64,000 nucleotides of DNA from Symbiodinium natans (lineage: Eukaryota; Sar; Dinophyceae; Suessiales; Symbiodiniaceae): assembly GCA_905221605.1 (NCBI GenBank), contig CAJNDS010000535.1, forward strand, positions 132,001 to 196,000, read 5' to 3'. Both the position numbers and the translations under genes were made by a program. Each line of letters opens with the position of its first letter. Positions within the stretch are counted from its first letter, which is position 1. The notes under the pieces are model-generated. The model was given only the letters and a program-made list of their open reading frames with translations, searched no databases and was not told the DNA's origin. Below are positions 61,084 through 64,000 of the stretch, one piece after another.

Positions 61084-61800
61084 CTTAGAGTCTTAGAGGG
61101 TAGACTCCCCCCCGACAACCAGGAAACCCTAAACCCTAAACCCTAAACCCTAAACCCTAAACCCCTACACTAGCAGGTTGAGGGTTTGAGGAGTCTTTGC
61201 GACCCAAAACTAAACCTCGATCGCGTGGCTTCGGGAGCATGTGGGGCCTGCTGCTTTGTTAGACTCAACACCCCTAAACCCTAAACCCTAAACCCTACAC
61301 CCTACACCCTAAACCCTAAACCCTAAACATCGCCCTATAAAGACCCAGCATTCTGGGCCGATGTTCGGGGATCGTACATCCAAGCTTGGAACCACGATCC
61401 CTTATTATGGTCCCTTTTGTTTATAGCCATCCGAAGTCTGGGCCCGTGTTATGTAGGGTTTAGGGTTTAGGGTTTAGGGTTTAGGGTTTAGGGTTTAGGG
61501 TTCAGGGACTGATTTTTGCTGCTGAGACCCTAAATCCAAGAACCTATGAATGCGAGGCCCCAGGGTTTAGGGTTGAGGGCTTCGGGGTCCCATATCTCCC
61601 CAGGCCCCGCCCTAGCCCCTCAAGACCCTTAATTACGGGTTTAGGCTTCTTAACTTTCGGGTTTTGGGGTTTAGGGTTTAGGGTTTAGGGTAACTCTGAA
61701 GTCCCTAAAACGACAGGAGGAGGGCGACATCCTTCAATCTCCGCTGAGTACAGCCACAGCAGGACGGGGCGTTTAGGGTTTAGGGTGTGGCAACGTTCTT
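61084..61800. other. Intergenic stretch
   Basis: CCCTAAA tracts at 61125-61165 and 61270-61328, TTTAGGG tracts at 61455-61505 and 61670-61690, with single-copy sequence between. No exon supported. Confidence 0.5.
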
Positions 61801-61824
61801 AGTGCGCGTCGTGGGCCCTATAGA

Positions 61825-62178
61825 GTGGCTTTCAAGGGCCCACTCCTACGCGCGCGTCGCGTGGCGGTACACCACCCACCCCAAACCACCCGGCGTATAG
61901 CATTGCAGGGTTTCGGCCCCAGACGTCTGGTTGGTGCTCTTATCCGCAGTGGGCCTGTTCCACTGCAGCCGTGCGGCTGTCTTAAAGCGTCCCTCGTTCA
62001 TGGCACCTGCTGCCATTCGCTCGTCCTGGACCAGCTCATAGAGCACATGTCATGCGGTTTTCGTGGCTCCTCTCCCATCTGTATGAGGGAGTGGTTGCAA
62101 AGGGGCGCTCCGCTGGCTCTCAGCCAGCCCACGCACTTCTGCATGGACATCCCGGCGCAACAGCGCGCGGGGTTTTGA
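61825..62178 (+). CDS. Unrecognised ORF (cysteine-rich C-terminal half)
   Basis: Open for 118 codons without repeat, high third-position GC in the second half (VHGTCCHSLVLDQLIEHMSC; SSPICMREWLQRGAPLALSQ). No clear start: the first ATG in frame is at 62049, so it may be an exon with an upstream acceptor. The minus strand is also open over part of it. Confidence 0.35.
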   Translation: MAFKGPLLRARRVAVHHPPQTTRRIALQGFGPRRLVGALIRSGPVPLQPCGCLKASLVHGTCCHSLVLDQLIEHMSCGFRGSSPICMREWLQRGAPLALSQPTHFCMDIPAQQRAGF

Positions 62179-62535
62179 TGCTGCCAGGATGCTCCACGCC
62201 CCGGCCCCGTCACACAAAGGGGTTGTGAGCAGGTCCCACCGAGACGAACTTAAAGACTTTGCCGGCACCCCCCCCGAAAAACCGGTTTAACTCCCGGAGG
62301 TGGAGTGGGGAGGCCAGGTTTGGCAGCCCTGTTCTCCGGCTGCGGGTAAGCTGAGCGGGAGCCGGCTCTCACCCGGCCTTTACTGGAGGTCACGCGGGGC
62401 GGCCAGCCGGCCACCCTTGCATATCGAGCTGTCGCTGCAGCACTGCAGCCCTTTTTTGTTTTGTAAAAGATCCGAACATGTCATTGTTTCTTTCTTGTTT
62501 GAAAAATACTGTTAACTTCCATTCTGACTTACAAG

Positions 62536-62673
62536 ATGGCACGCATGAATTTGAAAATGAACAAGTTTCAGACTGGTTTTGCTGCAAAAAAAATCTTGGT
62601 TTTCATGTTGGCCGTGGTGTTTTTGCATGCTGTTTTTGGAGATGTGAAATTTTTGTTTTTCAAGCCACACTAG
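62536..62673 (+). CDS. Small ORF with signal-anchor-like segment, 45 residues
   Basis: ATG in good context (CAAGATGGC) opens MARMNLKMNKFQTGFAAKKI followed by LVFMLAVVFLHAVFG, a basic then hydrophobic stretch like a signal peptide or anchor, and stops at TAG 62671. It lies in a T-rich patch, so chance cannot be excluded. Confidence 0.4.
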   Translation: MARMNLKMNKFQTGFAAKKILVFMLAVVFLHAVFGDVKFLFFKPH

Positions 62674-62755
62674 TTTGGTTGATTTAGTTGGAAAAAGTTA
62701 GTAAGGCTCATCTTGTTTTCAGATTTTTACCCTGCAGAAAAAGGGTTCGGGTGGG

Positions 62756-62865
62756 GAAGGGGGGGGGGGGGGCCGGGAAGGGGTCGGGGCGGGTGGGAGG
62801 GGGGGGGGGAAGGGGGGGGGCGGGGCAGGGGGAGGGGGGGGGGTGTTGGTGGCGCCGGCGCGGGG
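62756..62865. repeat. G-rich tract (GGGGA/GGGGC)
   Basis: Runs of 5-13 G separated by single A, C or T. The glycine-rich and proline-rich frames over it come from the tract. Confidence 0.9.
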
Positions 62866-62946
62866 TGCTTGGGTTCAGGGTTTGAACCTTTGACACTCCA
62901 AGGCTCCACTGCCTGGCGCGCATAATCGTGTGCTCATCTTGCCAAG

Positions 62947-63035
62947 GCGTTCAGCAGCCACAGCTTGAACGTGGCGTGTGGTCATGAGCGCTCGGACGGC
63001 TTCGGGCTCTCACGTGGTGGTAGCGAGCCCTCAGC
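62947..63035 (+). CDS. Exon of a further gene (AFSSHSLNVACGHERSDG...)
   Basis: Acceptor GCCAAG|GCG; AFSSHSLNVACGHERSDGFG then LSRGG, with several possible donors before the TTTAGGG tract at 63039. Function unknown. It may belong with the exon at the right edge. Confidence 0.5.
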
Positions 63036-63947
63036 CGGACTTTAGGGTTTAGGGTTTAGGGTTTAGGGTTTAGGGTTTAGGGGGTGGGCCCCCCGCTGGG
63101 ATGCCGGCCTTGGGGTTGCCCTGAACCCTTGCACGGCCGAAGATCTTCCTGAATGAAGAGCTATTCCCAAGAAGCCCTAAACCCTAAACCATACACTCTA
63201 AACCCTAAACCCTTAACCCTTAACCCTTAACCCTTATAAACCCTAAACCCTAAACCTCAACCCCAAGCCCTCAACCCTACACCCCAAACCCAAGTAACAT
63301 CCCCAAAGCCCTAAAACGGTTGGGTTCATGGGGTGAGTGGTTTTTGGGTTGAACCTGAACCCTCAAACCCCAAAACGGTCCCAAGTCCCAAATCCCTCAA
63401 TCTGAAGCCCTATAGGCTCTACATCCCAAAACCCTAGAACCCTAAACCTTAAACCAGAAACCTCAAACAACTGAACGCCGCCCTTGACTCCAAACCCCAA
63501 ACCCCACTCACTCTGTATCCAAAGCCCGAACCCTAAACCGTACACACCCTCTCAGCCAACATATACCCTGTAAACCCTAAACCTTGCAAGCCCTATAACT
63601 CCCATAAATCCTATAAACCCTACTACCCCTAGTAACCCTATCAAACCTATTCGCCCTAAACCCTAAACCCTAAACCCTAAACCCTAAACCCTAAACCCTA
63701 AACCCTAAACCCTAAACCCTAAACCCTAAACCCTAAACCCTAACTCTATTACCCCTATTAACCCTGTAAACCCTATCAACCCTAAATCCTAAGCCCTCTA
63801 AATCCTCAACCTGAAAAGCCAATTGATCACACTCCTAAATTCTAAACCTTAAATTCTAAACCCTAAACCCTAAACCCTGAACCCTGAACCCTAAACCCTA
63901 AACCCTAAACCCTAAACCCTACAAAACCCTAAACTCCTCATGTGAAG
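63036..63947. other. Intron or intergenic repeat
   Basis: TTTAGGG array at 63042-63085, then CCCTAAA and CCCTTAA blocks from 63175, a long CCCTAAA array at 63655-63745 and variants to 63930. The G-strand-first, C-strand-last order is that of an intron. Confidence 0.6.
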
Positions 63948-64000
63948 GCCCGGCGGATAGCCCCGGCAGCAGCGCGCTGCCCTCCGACTCGACGTTCATC
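63948..64000 (+). CDS. Partial exon at the window edge
   Basis: Acceptor TGTGAAG|GC; PADSPGSSALPSDSTFI, open to the end. CCCTAAA array on the left. Confidence 0.55.

Overview
The window looks like nuclear DNA of a dinoflagellate; I cannot name the genus. Three things seen in the sequence support this. (1) There are very many tracts of the TTTAGGG telomere-type heptamer on both strands. (2) The genes are cut into exons of about 20-140 bases, nearly all opening after AG with a G. (3) In one gene the ankyrin-repeat register fixes the joins well enough to read 5' splice sites, and most are GC, with a few GT and one GA. GC/GA donors, AG|G acceptors, one-way gene order and TTTAGGG telomeres are established dinoflagellate traits. 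There are no long ORFs, no bacterial operon layout, no rRNA or tRNA that I can see and no CRISPR array.

Layout, all genes on the + strand. 3-104: last exon of a coiled-coil-like gene. 105-3061: intergenic, with a palindromic element, a 10-bp minisatellite and telomere-type tracts. 3062 to about 20733: a coiled-coil gene in about 20 tiny exons. 21905-47368: an ankyrin-repeat gene of more than 30 exons, starting with a ubiquitin-like module and ending with a TGA. 47811-49991: a five-exon basic gene of unknown function. 49992-52520: repeats and an AT-rich island. 52525-55310: a cluster of decayed copies of one coding block. 55495-56360: a GA microsatellite and a dispersed poly-G/poly-C repeat. 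56434-61080: an acidic, helical gene in six exons with a 1-base frameshift and a 1.06-kb TIR element in its second intron. 61800-62673: two unrecognised ORFs. 62947 to the end: exons of a further gene that runs off the window.

The main discovery candidate is the relation between telomere-type tracts and splicing. Most exons have (CCCTAAA)n on their left and (TTTAGGG)n on their right, so a typical intron starts with UUUAGGG repeats and ends with CCCUAAA repeats and could fold into a hairpin that brings the two splice sites together. One 77-base intron (41996-42072) is almost nothing but CCCTAAA-like repeat and is bordered by an 11-bp direct repeat. At 57045-57175 a 99-base CCCTAAA tract lies between two perfect 16-bp copies of an acceptor plus exon start. 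This looks like telomere-type repeat inserted with target duplication and recruited as, or into, introns: a telomeric-repeat introner. Other short inverted-repeat elements end exactly at 3' splice sites.

Limits: exon borders come from reading frame, ankyrin register, phase agreement and splice dinucleotides, without RNA data. Frames in the coiled-coil gene are less certain than in the ankyrin gene. Several candidate exons remain unresolved.
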